Positions 31,971 to 44,761 of a stretch of DNA of 64,000 bases are shown here, piece after piece. Source of the DNA: Ciona savignyi. Its lineage: Eukaryota > Chordata > Ascidiacea > Phlebobranchia > Cionidae. The position numbers were made by a program, and so were the translations under genes. The notes under the pieces are model-generated. The model was not told the DNA's origin and did not search any database. It was given only the letters and a program-made list of their open reading frames with translations. The stretch covers positions 1 through 64,000 of the forward strand of contig CH000599.1 in the NCBI GenBank assembly GCA_000149265.1, in the 5' to 3' direction. How positions within the stretch are numbered: position 1 is the stretch's first letter; each line of letters begins with the position of its first letter.

Positions 31971-32065
31971 AATTGAAATATTGTTTCGTTGTTCCATTCT
32001 ATACCCAGAGTACGATTGTTTTGATATTTTTAATCCTATAATAAAATAAATATATAAATAAACTA

Positions 32066-32152
32066 CTTGGCTGAGTTTAGAACCCATGATTTCGTATATA
32101 AAAAACGGTTTATGAATCGGTCACTTTAACCATTCGGCCATGCAATTGTACT
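32066..32152 (-). repeat. tRNA-Ser-like repeat
   Basis: Family ends tttagaacccatgatttcg and tttaaccattcggccatgca. Found only in unit 1. Confidence 0.55.
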
Positions 32153-32176
32153 CGAGTAATGTATTTATTTTATTAC

Positions 32177-32275
32177 GTTGCTCAGTTTCGAAGCCATGAT
32201 GCCTCTTTATCGTTTGTAATTACAATTCGGTATATTTGTCGGTCACGTTACGTTAACCATTCGGCTACACGATCG
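32177..32275 (-). repeat. tRNA-Ser-like repeat
   Basis: ctcagtttcgaagccatgat to acgttaaccattcggctaca. Adjacent to the copy at 32066 in the same orientation. Confidence 0.6.
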
Positions 32276-32368
32276 TACAACTCGTTTTGGTTTTATAGAG
32301 GAGCCACTACGAGCTCAAGAGCGACATGGTGCGGTCGGATCGGGAGAGATAGACTGCAAGTGTTTAAC

Positions 32369-32462
32369 CAGGATATTCATGTTTATCCTCGTGAATGTGA
32401 AAACCAAGAGGTTAGCACACAATGTCCGCAAAGTGCTTTGCCCAAGAACACAACCGAGGGGT
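32369..32462 (-). repeat. SINE remnant with large internal deletion, unit 1
   Basis: Tail ggatattcatgtttatcctc joined to gcccaagaacacaaccgagg. The same site in unit 3 (55250-55442) keeps most of the body, so the unit 1 copy lost its middle after duplication. Confidence 0.7.
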
Positions 32463-32727
32463 AAGCAGCCGGATTCGATTGGATGATGCGTTCGAAGAGA
32501 TTGAATAAAAACAAACCAAACGAACCCTTTAACAAACAGTCCGTGTGTTTAAGTTTGTGAGGTAAATATTTACCCTGTATATGTTGTCCCATACACGGAC
32601 ATGTAGAGTTGTATACACTCCATGTATGCGGAGATATGTCAACAAAATCAAATATCCCTGTCTCACACATTGAACTACAACACCGACTTTGCGCATGCAG
32701 CAAGTTATCCGACAATAATCCTACGTG

Positions 32728-32780
32728 GGTCCCAACATGGGAATTACCCCAACATGGGATTACCCCAACGTGGGAATGAT
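32728..32780. repeat. 17-18-base tandem repeat, unit 1
   Basis: Three copies of ccaacatgggaattacc. Unit 3 has five copies at 55800-55885. Confidence 0.85.
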
Positions 32781-32875
32781 GCTCCACCAAACCTTCAGTC
32801 CAGTAGTAATATGTCCGATTCGAATTAAACATCAAGATATTCAGAATCATTTTCATTTATTTATTTTTTATCGGT

Positions 32876-32970
32876 CGAAGTTTCGAACCCATGTTGGATT
32901 CGCCCCAAAGTTATTAAACGGAATTGTTATTTGTATCGGTGGCGTTAACCACTCAACCACACGATCGTGC
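32876..32970 (-). repeat. tRNA-Ser-like repeat near the unit end
   Basis: cgaagtttcgaacccatgtt to ggcgttaaccactcaaccac. Homologues at 44386-44478 and 55976-56080. Confidence 0.6.
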
Positions 32971-33127
32971 ATTCATATATAGATGGAAGATTGAAGGCGA
33001 TAAATCGGTCACATACCCTCGTGTCCACTGTCGGGTTACACGTGTTGATATTGCGAAGACGTTTTAGTTCCAATTAAATTTAATCAGCCGCTGCAACATA
33101 ATTTGAAATGTCTACGGTGAAAATCAA

Positions 33128-34339
33128 TTATTTTATTTCGTTCACAAATTCTTTATTTTTCCAACCAAAATGAACACCGGACTCAATAGCGCAACCTGAC
33201 GGCGGAGAAAATGTGTCAAAAATACAATTGTCAACAATGTTGGGATATATGGAGTGCGACATCGTGTGGAGGGAAAACTGGGGAGGGGGTTGGGTGGATG
33301 GTGGGGGGTCGGTGGGTTTGGGGGTGGAGGTCCGGGGAATCCCCATGGGTGAATCAGGGGACGATTTTGGGGGAATCACCTTCGGGAAGGCATCGAGCAT
33401 TCGNNNNNNNNNNNNNNNNNNNNNNNNNNNNNNNNNNNNNNNNNNNNNNNNNNNNNNNNNNNNNNNNNNNNNNNNNNNNNNNNNNNNNNNNNNNNNNNNN
33501 NNNTCGTCGCTAGATGGCGACACGGAGGAGGATCTCTCGATTTCCTTCGAGTCGGTTGGGTGGGGTTGGTGTGGGGTGAACGGGGGAATCCCGGGAACCG
33601 AGGTAAACATCGAATATTTGACGTCACTTCCAGGGTTTATGACGTCACCAGCCGCCATTTTGTTCATCGCGTTCCGGAAACCAGTCATTGCAGACCGGAA
33701 GTACGCGACCGCGGCCGCCGTCATTTCCGGGTTCTGGAAAACCGGGAAGTTTGGAAGGAAGTGGGGGTTGACTGGGTGACCCACCACCCCTGGTTTCATT
33801 GGGGGGTATCTCGGAGTGGGGAAAGTACCGAAACGGGGTTGGTGTGAGAGAAACTGCTGGTGCGCTTGGTAGATTCGGTTTCTCTCAATTTGTGTTTCGC
33901 CGATGATGTTAAGTCCGATCTCCTTCCCATAATTATGACTCATATGTTGGTAGTGTGACATCATAGAAGGGTTGACGCCATCTTGGATCCCAGATTGAGG
34001 GAAGTCGGTCTTGAATCTCTTGCGTCGTCGGAGGAAACTCCCGTTCTCGAACATTTCCCCGCAGGTCGGATGAAGCCCCCACAGACTCCCCTTGCCCGGC
34101 TGGTCGCCTCTTCGCGGGATCTTCACGAAACAATCGTTGAATGAGAGGTTGTGACGTAATGAGTTCTGCCATCGCTGCGTGTTAGCGCGGTAGAATGGGA
34201 ATCTGTCCATGATGTAGCGGTATATCTCCGAGAGACTCATCATTTTGTTCGGGGAGGATTGGATTGCCATGGCTGTGAGAGCGATGTAGGAATATGGAGG
34301 TTTCTGCTCTCCGTATGAGTCTCTTCCTGGCCGCGGCAT
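33128..34339 (-). CDS. FoxB: FoxB-type forkhead transcription factor, copy 2
   Basis: Single exon, frame open from the ATG at 34339 to the stop at 33128, crossing a 100-N gap (33404-33503). The forkhead domain is intact: KPPYSYIAL, recognition helix [39 protein letters not shown] and FLRRRKRFK. By family, FoxB proteins bind DNA in the nucleus, mainly in neural and ectodermal patterning. The eh1-like motif seen in copies 1 and 4 falls in the gap. The equivalent stretch in copy 1 is about 220 bases, so about 40 residues are missing. After HTMSHS the C-terminus ([19 protein letters not shown]...) comes from sequence of the right end of unit 1, not from the copy 1 C-terminus. Confidence 0.88.
   Translation of the reverse strand: MPRPGRDSYGEQKPPYSYIALTAMAIQSSPNKMMSLSEIYRYIMDRFPFYRANTQRWQNSLRHNLSFNDCFVKIPRRGDQPGKGSLWGLHPTCGEMFENGSFLRRRKRFKTDFPQSGIQDGVNPSMMSHYQHMSHNYGKEIGLNIIGETQIERNRIYQAHQQFLSHQPRFGTFPTPRYPPMKPGVVGHPVNPHFLPNFPVFQNPEMTAAAVAYFRSAMTGFRNAMNKMAAGDVINPGSDVKYSMFTSVPGIPPFTPHQPHPTDSKEIERSSSVSPSSDXXXXXXXXXXXXXXXXXXXXXXXXXXXXXXXXXXRMLDAFPKVIPPKSSPDSPMGIPRTSTPKPTDPPPSTQPPPQFSLHTMSHSIYPNIVDNCIFDTFSPPSGCAIESGVHFGWKNKEFVNEIK
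33404..33503. other. Assembly gap (100 N)
   Basis: Exactly 100 N inside FoxB copy 2, a common placeholder for unknown size. Copy 1 has about 220 bases here. Confidence 0.95.
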
Positions 34340-37300
34340 CTTCGGGAACGATTCTTACAAGTTTTCACAACAAAATTAAGTCAATTTCTGTAACGGAAAA
34401 TAATTGTTAGAAAATCGGTTTGATGTTGTGTTTTATAATCTTTACAGCGGACGAACAATATAAGTAGGCTGGTAACGAAATATACAAAACTAAAACTAAA
34501 TTTAGATATTAAAATTTTGGTTTTATTATAATTGAAGGTAATAAACATATATGGAGAAGTTTCGAGTCAAAATTAATATGTCTGATTAAAAATAAATCAC
34601 TAAACTGTTTTAATTCTGCAATTTTCAAGCTAAGACACTTCTGACTGATTTCACTTTCAAAATGGCGACCCATTGTTGAAACGGCCAAAGACAAAACTTC
34701 AACGTTTCCAACTTTCAACAATTAGCTTTCAATCCAGCAATTAATAGTTCGACTTTCCCACGCCATATTGCTTTGATCAGCTATTTCCCCATTCACAAAT
34801 ACTCGCCAACTTTTATAGAATAGAACTGGTGATTTCGAATGAATGAAAAATAAACCTGTCTCGAGTCTCGATGAAAGAATCTTTCAACTTGGGTGATTAC
34901 TTAAACATATTTGCTTAAATTGTTTCTAAATATTCAACTTAATAACCTGGACCTTTCCTAACAAAATGAATTCCGTCGCAAACTTATTGCTTAACCATGT
35001 TCACCAACTGCGTCTAAAGATGAATTTCTTCCCATTCATACAAGATTCGCTGACCGATAAAACAATTATTCTTTTAATTTTAAAACACATTGAACATCTA
35101 ATAATAAATTTCTTTGATGGCGCATTTATCCAGGTTTTACTGACCGAAAAGCAAATTATACTTTCCGTTTCGAATCCGACTTCTATTCGAGCAACCAACC
35201 AAGTGATATTCAGCACGTGCGGACAACGCTTATATACTCGCGCCTTTTTCTTTTTTCCTCACTCGGATGATGACGTAGGGAGGCCAAAGCAAAGGTTTGC
35301 GTCAGCCCAGCTGGTAGAAATCAACGAAACATCGATTTTTACGCGAAAACAACAAGTTTCTATTATTTAATGACGTATGTATGACGTTGTTTGATAAATA
35401 AGCATGTTGTGAAGCATGTGTTTTGTTTGATTGTTGCGTCACAACCAAAGATTTGAGGTTTAGCTGCCACGACTAATGATACCGAAAGTAATTCAATGAT
35501 TGGATTTAAGATGAGTTTTAACGACTGTCGTTTTGCCGATTTTTCCCGCTTTCTAATTTTTCACCGAAGGTCCTGCTTCGTGTTTTCATCGTGGAAACAA
35601 AAAATGGAAAATTCTCTTCATTCTTCGATCCAGAACATCTTTACTTGAGAATTTATATGTAAATTGACTTATTTAAAAAATAGGTTTAAAACCGTGTTTG
35701 TAGCATCTAACAAAATGGTCTGTTTCAACAATTATTTGGAATTTACGATTTTATTTTACTTCGAATTATTTAAAAACTGTACTCCATATCTGTCTATAAA
35801 ATATAAACTTTCTATTAATTATTCGCTAAATTTTTTTTCTAAAAAATTCCCTTTTTATATGTGTAATGTAATTAGCTTATGAAAATAAATAATTAATATC
35901 TTTCTAGTTTGGTTTAAAATAAATAGTTTGTTGATTAATATTTTAACTTTTATAGTTTTTTTATAAATCAAGCAAAAAATTGTTTGTTTAAAAAAAACTT
36001 TTTTTTCTCGGAATATTTTACATCGCTGATCAATCAAGCATGACAAATCACGTGACCTTTGTACGTCATCGCTTGATTAATTGGACAAATAAAGTGAAAT
36101 TTCAATTAAAACAGAATCAGTTTCGTCGAGAGCAGCTGCGCTTTCACTCTGTTGGATGTTTATGACGTCACAATGCATTTACGCGCTTCAGGTTTGTTTG
36201 GTTATTACGTCACAATTGACCTCGCGCGACGCTATTGTTAGCAGGTGTAGCAATTAAGAATAAATTTAGTTTAATTGAAGAATTAATGAGTTGGTATTTA
36301 ACCAGGCACACGTGGTTGGGCATTATGGAGGGTTCGGTTTACTACGGAGATATGATAAATATTTGCTTAAATAAACATTTCGATATAAAATTTAAATAAA
36401 TATCGCAAAAACTTTAATTAATAAATAGTTTTTACGTTGCGATTTCCAATTATTAATATAATCGGCAAGATTAAGGAAATAATTTGTATATTTATATTTC
36501 GTGATAATTTATGTACAAATAGTGTTCGTTCGGATATTTGGAAATTTTTCACCGATTTATTAAACATGGATTATTGCCAAATAAACAAAATATTGCCAAA
36601 TAAACAAAATATTGTCAAATAAAATATCGGATTATTTAAACAAAATATTTGTTTAAGAGAAACCTGTTTACTTTTTAACTTCTTTTGAAGCAAAGGTCTT
36701 AAAACTTCGATCCAAAAATATTATTTCATAAATTCACAACTATCCAGACCTGACTGTTTTAATATTTCTTAATTCTAGAAGGGGTAAACAATCTTATCCA
36801 GTGAAATTGATTTATTTTCTTAAAGTCACGAAAAGTCAAGTGTGTAATGTGTTCTTTCCTAACCAGCTTCATATTTAACTCGAATGTCTCATTGAATTAA
36901 GTTGAAAGATCTCCCAGTAATTGGCAATTTCTCGCTTATTTGCCTCCATTGATTGCGCGTTGGTTCTTCGCGTCGCGTTTTCGATCGTCGCGGAAGATCC
37001 ACCATTGTGGGGGGTGTCCCTCAGATATTCATCCGCGCGAAGGAACTTCAATAATTACACGGTTATGAGAAAATCCAATATTTCCGACCAAAACACAAAT
37101 TCGCCAACCACAACTCAATATAATCACAAACACACAATAGATGACGTGTCCACACGGGAATCGGGGATGGGAACGACCGCTAAATCAACATTCCATCCAT
37201 GGGAACCGAACAATCCGGTTTTAATTAATTGAAAGAAAACCAGGCGACAAACAGACGAGACTAAACCCTGTGGAAGACGGCAAACCAGCATTTGTATGGG

Positions 37301-40300
37301 GATGTGGGATTATGTGGATTTAGCCTTAATTTGCAAACTATCTATTCGTATAGATGGGAATCGTTAATTGGCGGTTAATCGGGTTTTATCGACAGTTTAA
37401 GTTTTCAACAAAGTTTTAGTCTTTCCGGGATTAGAGGTATCGCTTTCGGGGAAACACCGCAGAAACTTGTGCATAATGCTTAAAACAGTTGACGATAGCC
37501 ATAATAAATGACCTTTATAAGTGCGCCATGTAACCTTTAAGCCACGTCGCCCAAGTATAGCATACACCGCCAAATAACTTACGTGGCGACCTGGACATGA
37601 AACCGGGAAAGCACCTATTATTCAAATTCCATGTTCAAAAACGGAGGGGGATTTGTGACGTCATACTTGATAATAATGACGTATTATTTGATATGTGGAC
37701 GCGTAACTTGATATGTGTGACGTAATACTTGATATATGTGACGCAACATATAGTATTGTTGTTACGTAACAAACGTTCAAGGCAACAATTGATTATTTTC
37801 TAGAATTTAAATATTTGATCGAAACCACGAATTCATCGATTGGCCGCGCACTAAAATACGTCACAGTAGAGTTTATTACGACATATTGAACCTGTGCAAA
37901 GCACAATGTTGAATAACAAGAGGAATCAACGTTTGTTCGAAGAAATGAAAGCGTTGCTTGGAGTTGCGGTTCTTGTTGGTTATGACGTATTTGCGATCTA
38001 TATGGGGCAGGTGGTGCGCTTATCAAGGTTGATTTGTGTACAATTATGTATGCTTGAGAATTTGGAAATTGATAAAAAGTTGGTGTTCTGATCAAGGTTT
38101 ATAATTGTACTAAGTAAATAAGAGATTTTGTAATATAGGCTACAGCTCACTAAAAGTCGCGCTTATCAAGGTTAAGTTGCGTACAATCAACCAACATGAT
38201 AAGAAAATGTCCGATCATCAAACAATTAATGTCATTCGGCGACTCGCGGTTGCGCATATCCCGTTTGGTTGTTTACAATCATTCAAGCAGTAGTTTCGCT
38301 AAATATCAACATCTGTTGTTTATATTCAACGGATATTTATGTTGCTCTCTACATTGCGACACCTGGCCCGACCGATCGCGATCAAAATGGCGGCGATGGA
38401 GGCGTCGTATTCCCGCGGTGACCTCTCTCGCGCCCCCTTCTCGCTTAGATCGATCAAAGAATGTCTCCGAGGTGTGAATGGCGGAACGACTGCTATTGTA
38501 AACAGAGGTAAACAAAGTCGCGTTTGTTTTATTGCCGCGTTTAATTTTCTATTGTGTTGGTCCTTGGCTATGTGCACAGGTGTCCATGCCAGCCATCTAA
38601 ACCACAGACGACGCAGTTAAAACGCAACAATTGCGTTATGACTAGCAGCGATGCCATATTTGCACGGGAGGTAAGATAGCGATACCACTTATTCATATGC
38701 AGATGCGCAAAACATGCATAACCCGGTTATAACGGGCAAATAAAACAATATTAATAATTAAGCAATTTATCCATCTGTTTCATATTAATTAAATCGCTGC
38801 CATATTCTTAAGCGCAAATAATTCTTTAAGAATACCCCCTCTATCTTTTTAAATTTACCAAATCACTATTTTTATTAAAAAAAATTTTGAAATTTCTATT
38901 TCCCCCCCCAAAAAATCGATAACACGTGACTTCACATTGGAATTGGCGATTTCATTGCAATTAAATACAAATATGGAGATCATATATAATCCCCATATAA
39001 TCCGTCCCTTTAATAAATGACACCTCATACATGTGAGTAATGTGGGCTGCTAAACCCCCCCCAAACACATGGTAGACTTAAATAATGATCATTAGAACGC
39101 GGATAATACATATCATCCTTATGTTTATCGCGTATAATGCCTCCCAAGTATTATGCCGCCCCTGGTTGCAGCCGTTCGGCGCCACATTAAAACTACATAG
39201 GATTGGTTGCGATATAAATATTGAAGTAAGAAAAATGCAGTCTGAAGCGTTCAACTAAACAGGACTTTTGCTTAAAATATCTTCGACATATCGATTATAA
39301 TTAAAGCTGCACAGTATTTTGAAGCTTAAATGGGAAAATGGTGTTGGTAGCGAATAATTAATCGAGTCTTGCAAATAATTTTGTTTAAATAGATAACATT
39401 GGGTTAGTAGGGAATAATGTTCTTACAACATCTATATTGTTTATTCAGTCACTAAATGTCATTACTTCCTAAACGAAACAAAGGTTGGGAAAAAGATATT
39501 TATAACAAAGCTTTAATAGAGATATATTTTTCTATTGTCAATCTAAAAAATGAACAATAAAATTTGTTGAAAAGTATCAACATTAGTTAAAAGTAAACTT
39601 AATTGACGCTCAGTGCCGATCAACGCGGTCGGTTTGTAAGCGACCTGGTGTTTGTTAACCCGGGTTTGGTGACTCATTATAAGTCGTCCTCGTAACATGT
39701 TACGAATGTGGGAAGTTCCAACTCAGTACCATTCAAATATGATAATCTTCATTGGAACCTGGTTGTTCCGCATCCGAGGTTCCTTTGTCGAACGCATCAT
39801 TACGAGTTCGATATTTAGCCTGGTAGCATGTCTGTATACACTTTCAGTTAATATTTTGGTTCAGAATTCCAAGCCAGGTATAGTGGAGAAATATTTATAT
39901 TTTCAATCTGAGTATTTCGTGCTCGAGGTGTCCTCGTCGACGATTCTACCGCGTTTATCGCGCTGATTGTCAAATAACAATGTGAGTTGTGACGTCAGAC
40001 TCACATATCTATAATGAATTCGAAACTACCACGTCATAAATCCGATTATTCGCGAACAATGGCGTAAAGCACACGCGATAGCTACTTCAATCGCGAATTA
40101 TATCGATGCTAGTATTATGACGTCATAATGATAATAACATTGTTCCATTGTCTATATTTGATTTCTCGAATATGGATCTCGAATTGCAATCTATCAAAAT
40201 GAAACCATTATCACGTCATATTGTAAAGTGCATTATTGTTAATCCCGAGTTTGCAGGGAATTCCCCCGATGACGTATCGGCCGCTTTGAAGGGTTCATCG

Positions 40301-41065
40301 AATTAAGGTCACGTGACGCAAGCCAACAATCATCGCATTCGAGAATTGACAACAATTAAGGTGACGTCACTAGTTGAAATATTCATCCGCCAAATTACAA
40401 GATGAAAAATTGGGAAAAAAATCTATGCTTATAAAACAACAACCTTGTCACAATATAATAAATATGTGAAATCACAAATAATAACCCGACCCATTTTAAC
40501 TTTATAATATATGTACGTACAATAAACCGAAGTATAATTGAATCTATTATTTGTATGGATTTCGCCTTGTAACTGTATTTGTACTTATTTCAACAAAGAA
40601 TTGACAACAATTACGGCTGTGTCATTTATTATCATTTAATAAATTAACGATGGGGATACAAATATCGAATTCTATACAGAACGGTCTTGGTGATAAACCC
40701 ATCATGGGTTCGAAACTTGGCTCCGTAAATACAGAGTTATGCAACAGTTTCTATTACAAACCTATAATGGACTCGTTACCAAATTAGCTTCGTATATAAC
40801 TTGGTGTATGTATCGGTGGCGTTAACCATTCGGTCACGTGACCTAGGCAATCGCGTTTCACAGGATTCTTGAACGCAGCTTGAAACAACTCTATTTACGC
40901 AAGTTGTAAAACTCACAAGTACCAATGCTTTATTTGTTTACAGCCCTATATTTACAACTTGCAAAGGTTCAATCGAGGTGAGAATAAATTAACTGTCGTG
41001 TTTATAATTGAATCGATTTGTAAACGATTAATTCCGATTCTAAATGTGCAATAAAACAACACATT
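34340..41065. other. Unit 2 intergenic DNA, conserved blocks P to E
   Basis: Block positions: P 35165-35385 (candidate FoxB promoter core), Q 36024-36350, A 36822-37465, B 38158-38680 (GTAAACA at 38498 and 38508, TGTTTAC at 38270), C 38915-39190, D 39925-40300, E 40875-41065. The candidate terminal exon is at 40944-41054. Between blocks the DNA is AT-rich and differs from other units by many indels. Confidence 0.5.
40944..41054 (+). CDS. Candidate terminal exon, unit 2
   Basis: Homologue of 29603-29713. 36 codons from PYIYNLQRFN to PILNVQ, TAA overlapping AATAAA. One V-to-I change and one synonymous change relative to unit 1. Unrecognised. Confidence 0.3.
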   Translation, partial: PYIYNLQRFNRGENKLTVVFIIESICKRLIPILNVQ

Positions 41066-41699
41066 ACAACACAGTAACTTATTTTAATTGATATAGTTTT
41101 GTTACCTTTTAAGAGGTAACACCATTAATTAATAAATAATCTTTTAGTAAGTTCACAATCAAATAAAAACAACTGTAAGTGGTTTAAAATGATCAAACAT
41201 TATTAAATTAAAAATCGGATGTAAATAACACATAATTTCACAAAAAAAATTATTTCTAAGTTAAGTTTCAAATAAGTTTTTAAATAAATATAACACAAAT
41301 GTAAGAAGTTCAAACCGAGCAAACGTTCAAAAAACTAATAAAAAATAACACACAATTTCACATAAAAGAACTTGTGTTTAATCCTGTAATTTAGTTGCAG
41401 CAAAATCAACTAATCCGACGAATCGAATTAACAACAACCAATTTTACTAATTATGTGTGAAAAGTATTGAAAATCCGTGAAATTGCATGTAAAACAAATC
41501 ACGGAAGTAAAATTTAGCGGAAAATCGCAGATTTATTCGACGTAAACGATAAAATAAACAGCGATTTAATGAATTGTTTTAAAAGACAAAAGAAATTTTC
41601 GGTTAAAATCAAAATTCTGAATTGTTTCCTTTAATTTCCTGTTTCACCATCACAAGTTTATTATATTCATATTGTTTTGGCTCCAAGGGAAGAGTTTCG

Positions 41700-41852
41700 A
41701 ACTATCAGCCGGAAGGTTGTGATTTCGAAACAAGCCGGCAACTATTGTCTTTAAGGTAAACAAAAGTCTTAACTTGCATAGCCTGAACCCAGCGGATTAA
41801 TGGATTCTCGCGGAAAAACGGTGGGCGCGAGGTTATCTGACGATTAACCACA
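41700..41852 (+). repeat. Degraded SINE, unit 2
   Basis: Same position as the alternative-head SINE of units 1 and 3. Keeps cctgaacccagcggattaat and ggtgggcgcgaggttatctg but has lost the head match and part of the body. Confidence 0.55.
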
Positions 41853-42474
41853 TCATACAACTCTTAAGTTTGTTTATTTCGGGGTTAGTTTCGATTATAC
41901 CTGCTGTATAAGAGTAGCATTTAATAGAATACAATCTGGTTCAAATTTCCAAGATATTATTTGATAATATCTTCTCCACGGTAAATGCATTAGAAGTGTT
42001 TGAACTTCAAAATAAACCAAAGATATCAAGTTAATGGGGTTTGAAATTGATACATTGTTTCAACCATAAACACCATTCTCTTCAATTGTTACGTTTGACT
42101 GGTAATGGAAGACACGTTTCTTACGTCACAAAGTCATTGTCATGGAATTTTGTTTTCCCGCCAAATATTAAACCAACAGACGCGAGTACTTTCGTTGGGG
42201 AAATAAATCGAAGTTTAAATCATCAACTTTGACATATATTAGCCTGTTATAGTTGGCATGCAAAGTCTATTTAAACGTTGCTAAATTTATTTTTAATTGT
42301 CGTCCATTTTACCAGTTACCAGCATATTTATTCCCAGCATATCTGGCTGGTAAGTTTAAATTATTGGCGACAACTGAAACTTGTTACAACTTAAAGAAAT
42401 CCATCATAAAATGAAACATTCAAGATATTTTGTTTAAATTGAAACAAAGACATGGTTTGTACACAAGACACCGA

Positions 42475-42765
42475 CATTCCTACACACCCAGTTATATCAT
42501 CAACGCAAGTATTTCCTTCCCGGGTTCGAATCCATGGATATAGATTCGTATTTTGGATATCTACTCTTCGCATACTTTATACAATCTTGGGTTGGGTGTT
42601 TATTTCCTTCCAAATGTCGATTCAACCGGTTTCACCCTGGTTCTATGTGTTGTGCACACGACATGTGTCAACTGCTTTGGATGAGGTTGCCACGGATGAC
42701 GTGGTTGACACGGATGACGTATATCTCGATGACGTACACCTGCTGGAAGTTCAAGTTGTTGATTT
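42475..42765. other. Segment present in units 2 and 3, absent from unit 1
   Basis: Contains three TGACGT-type sites in about 40 bases (gatgacgtgg, gatgacgtat, gatgacgtac) and a plus-strand frame with the repeated residues TDDV/LDDV. Unit 3 version: about 53900-54185. Unit 1 jumps straight from the preceding to the following sequence at about 31060. Confidence 0.6.
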
Positions 42766-42844
42766 AATGGGCGAAGTGTGTGGAAGACAATTGTCATTGT
42801 TTCGTATCAATTTGGTATTATCCACAAGTCAGCTTACGCGCCTG

Positions 42845-43435
42845 TCCGTCAACCTGTCAATCGAAAGGTTAATGTTTTGAAACTAGCCAGTAGCTATTCG
42901 GTTGTGTCCTTGGGTAAGGCCGTCGGATTACTGGGTTCTTCTAAATTGAACAAACCTATATATCATATACACAGCAGACTGCAATAGATCTGGTAACCCG
43001 AGGTGATCTGATGATTAAATCGGACGATTGCGCGCATGTTAACGCAAGGTGTGTAGTGTATTTAAAATAAGCCTAAAAAGGAAAATAAGGTGCAAGCCAT
43101 CAAGTTATAAATATAAGCGTATTTCACCAAAAATACCATCTTTAATTGCCAAGAAAAAGACAAACTATATGGTTATTGAAATATATTTAAAACATATTTC
43201 TAGCTCGTTTTTTTAATTTATAAAGTTAATTTTCCGTAGTTTTATATTAATAAAAAAAAGATATAAGGTCAATGCCATACTTTTTATATTAAAATGTTTC
43301 GGAAGTTTGCTTCAATTAATTGATTATATAATTATTACATAAAACTCCACTATGAAAAGTTTAATATTGACTTTATATTTTTGCTTAAACAACCACAGCT
43401 ATCATGTTTATCTCCATGAAAACGTCCGCCATCTT
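42845..43435. mobile_element. Unit 2-specific insertion including a SINE
   Basis: Units 1 and 3 read continuously through this point. In unit 2 a diverged SINE (about 42855-43040: caatcgaaaggtt, ggttgtgtccttgggtaagg, ctgcaatagatctggtaacc) is followed by about 390 AT-rich bases of unknown origin. Confidence 0.6.
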
Positions 43436-44385
43436 GCAAATCATCGGTTGCCTCGCATTGAAGTCCAAATAATTGTTTTGACAAATCACCCACAGGTGTT
43501 CGCTGATGTATAAGTGCTCAGTGTTTTAGTGGTTTACAACTGGAGTCCAATCAATCTTATATTCGCGGTGTAAAGTGTGAAACGAGGTGATATGTCTTGA
43601 CAGACGACGCCAGGTGTAGTAGTAGGGGATATGGCGACGACGACGCAACACGTGATTTAAACTCTTTGAAATGTGCGCCGGTAGCAAAACATGCGTCGGA
43701 AATCAAATAAAGCGATTACCTTGCGACGCGCGACTTCATTGTTACGTACACAATGACGAAAGTGATAAAATAGAAGCGCAACGAATCGGTATATTGCGCA
43801 CAGCAGTACTGCGCAGCCACATTCGAAGGTACACAGACGAACCAATACACGCTTGTAGTTTTGTTAATAGTGTCACACACACACAAGACACTTTTACTTT
43901 GGCCAAATATACAAGTTGCTTATATATTACAACAAGTAACTAGAATATTAATTCGTAATATTTAGTCATACTATTTATTTATTAAAAAGGGTTACTTTTA
44001 TGGATAAAAACCGCGCTTAAAGTAAGCTGTCACCATGTACATTGGTTCAGTAAGGCTATATGACAAGTGTTATGCTAAGTCTCCATATAAAAACGAAAAT
44101 ACAACGCTCCTGCAGGCGCTTCTGTTATTAATTCACCTCTAAACTGGCACATGATTGTACACAACGCATATAGGCACGAAATCTCAACAACGTCAATGAC
44201 GTAATACGGGAAATCCCCTAACATAAAATGAAATGCATATTTGCTCATAACTTTTTAACAAAAAAATATTGGAAGAAACTGATTTGATTTTTGAAATCAG
44301 CGTATTTTTTTCCATTTATTAAGATATTCTTAAAATTGACTTCAGTTCCCCTTTAATAATTCATTTATTTTTATCGGTCGAAGTT

Positions 44386-44478
44386 TCGAACTCTTGTTGG
44401 ATTCGTCCCAAAGACCGTTATTAAACGGAATTGTTTGGTATTTGTATCGGTGGCGTTAACCACTCGGCCACACGATTG
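44386..44478 (-). repeat. tRNA-Ser-like repeat, unit 2
   Basis: cgaagtttcgaactcttgtt to ggcgttaaccactcggccac. Homologue of 32876-32970. Confidence 0.6.
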
Positions 44479-44761
44479 TGCATTCATATATAGATGGAAG
44501 ATTGAAGGCGATAAATCGGTCACATACCCTCGTGCCCGCTGTCGGGTTACACGTGTTGATATTGCGGAGACGTTTTAGTTCCAATTAAATTTAATCAGCC
44601 GCTGCAACATAATTTGAAATGTCTACGGTGAAAATCAATTATTTTATTTCGTTCACAAATTCTTTATTCTTCCAACCAAAATGAACACCGGACTCAATAG
44701 CGCAACCTGACGGCGGAGAAAATGTGTCAAAAATACAATTGTCAACAATGTTGGGATATAT

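Larger units (their letters stand above)
22660..33250. repeat. Array unit 1 (about 10.6 kb)
   Basis: Runs from the breakpoint inside FoxB copy 1 to the breakpoint inside copy 2. At 22660 the sequence to the right (ggagtgcg.catcgtgtgg) matches 33251, 44762 and 56362, while the sequence to the left is unique. Contents left to right: FoxB copy 1, promoter core, conserved blocks P, Q and A-G, a SINE, a 15-base tandem repeat, tRNA-like repeats, a 17-base tandem repeat. Confidence 0.85.
41066..44642. other. Unit 2 intergenic DNA, right part
   Basis: Degraded SINE 41700-41852; block F 41970-42400; a segment at 42475-42765 with TGACGT-type motifs; SINE-bearing insertion 42845-43435; block G 43435-43862; unit-specific replacement 43990-44370; tRNA-Ser-like repeat 44386-44478. 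Confidence 0.5.
33251..44761. repeat. Array unit 2 (about 11.5 kb)
   Basis: Same order as unit 1. It differs by a FoxB gap, a roughly 290-base segment near 42475-42765 shared with unit 3 but absent from unit 1, an insertion at about 42845-43435 with a SINE, and loss of both tandem repeats (replaced by unrelated sequence at about 43990-44370). Confidence 0.85.
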
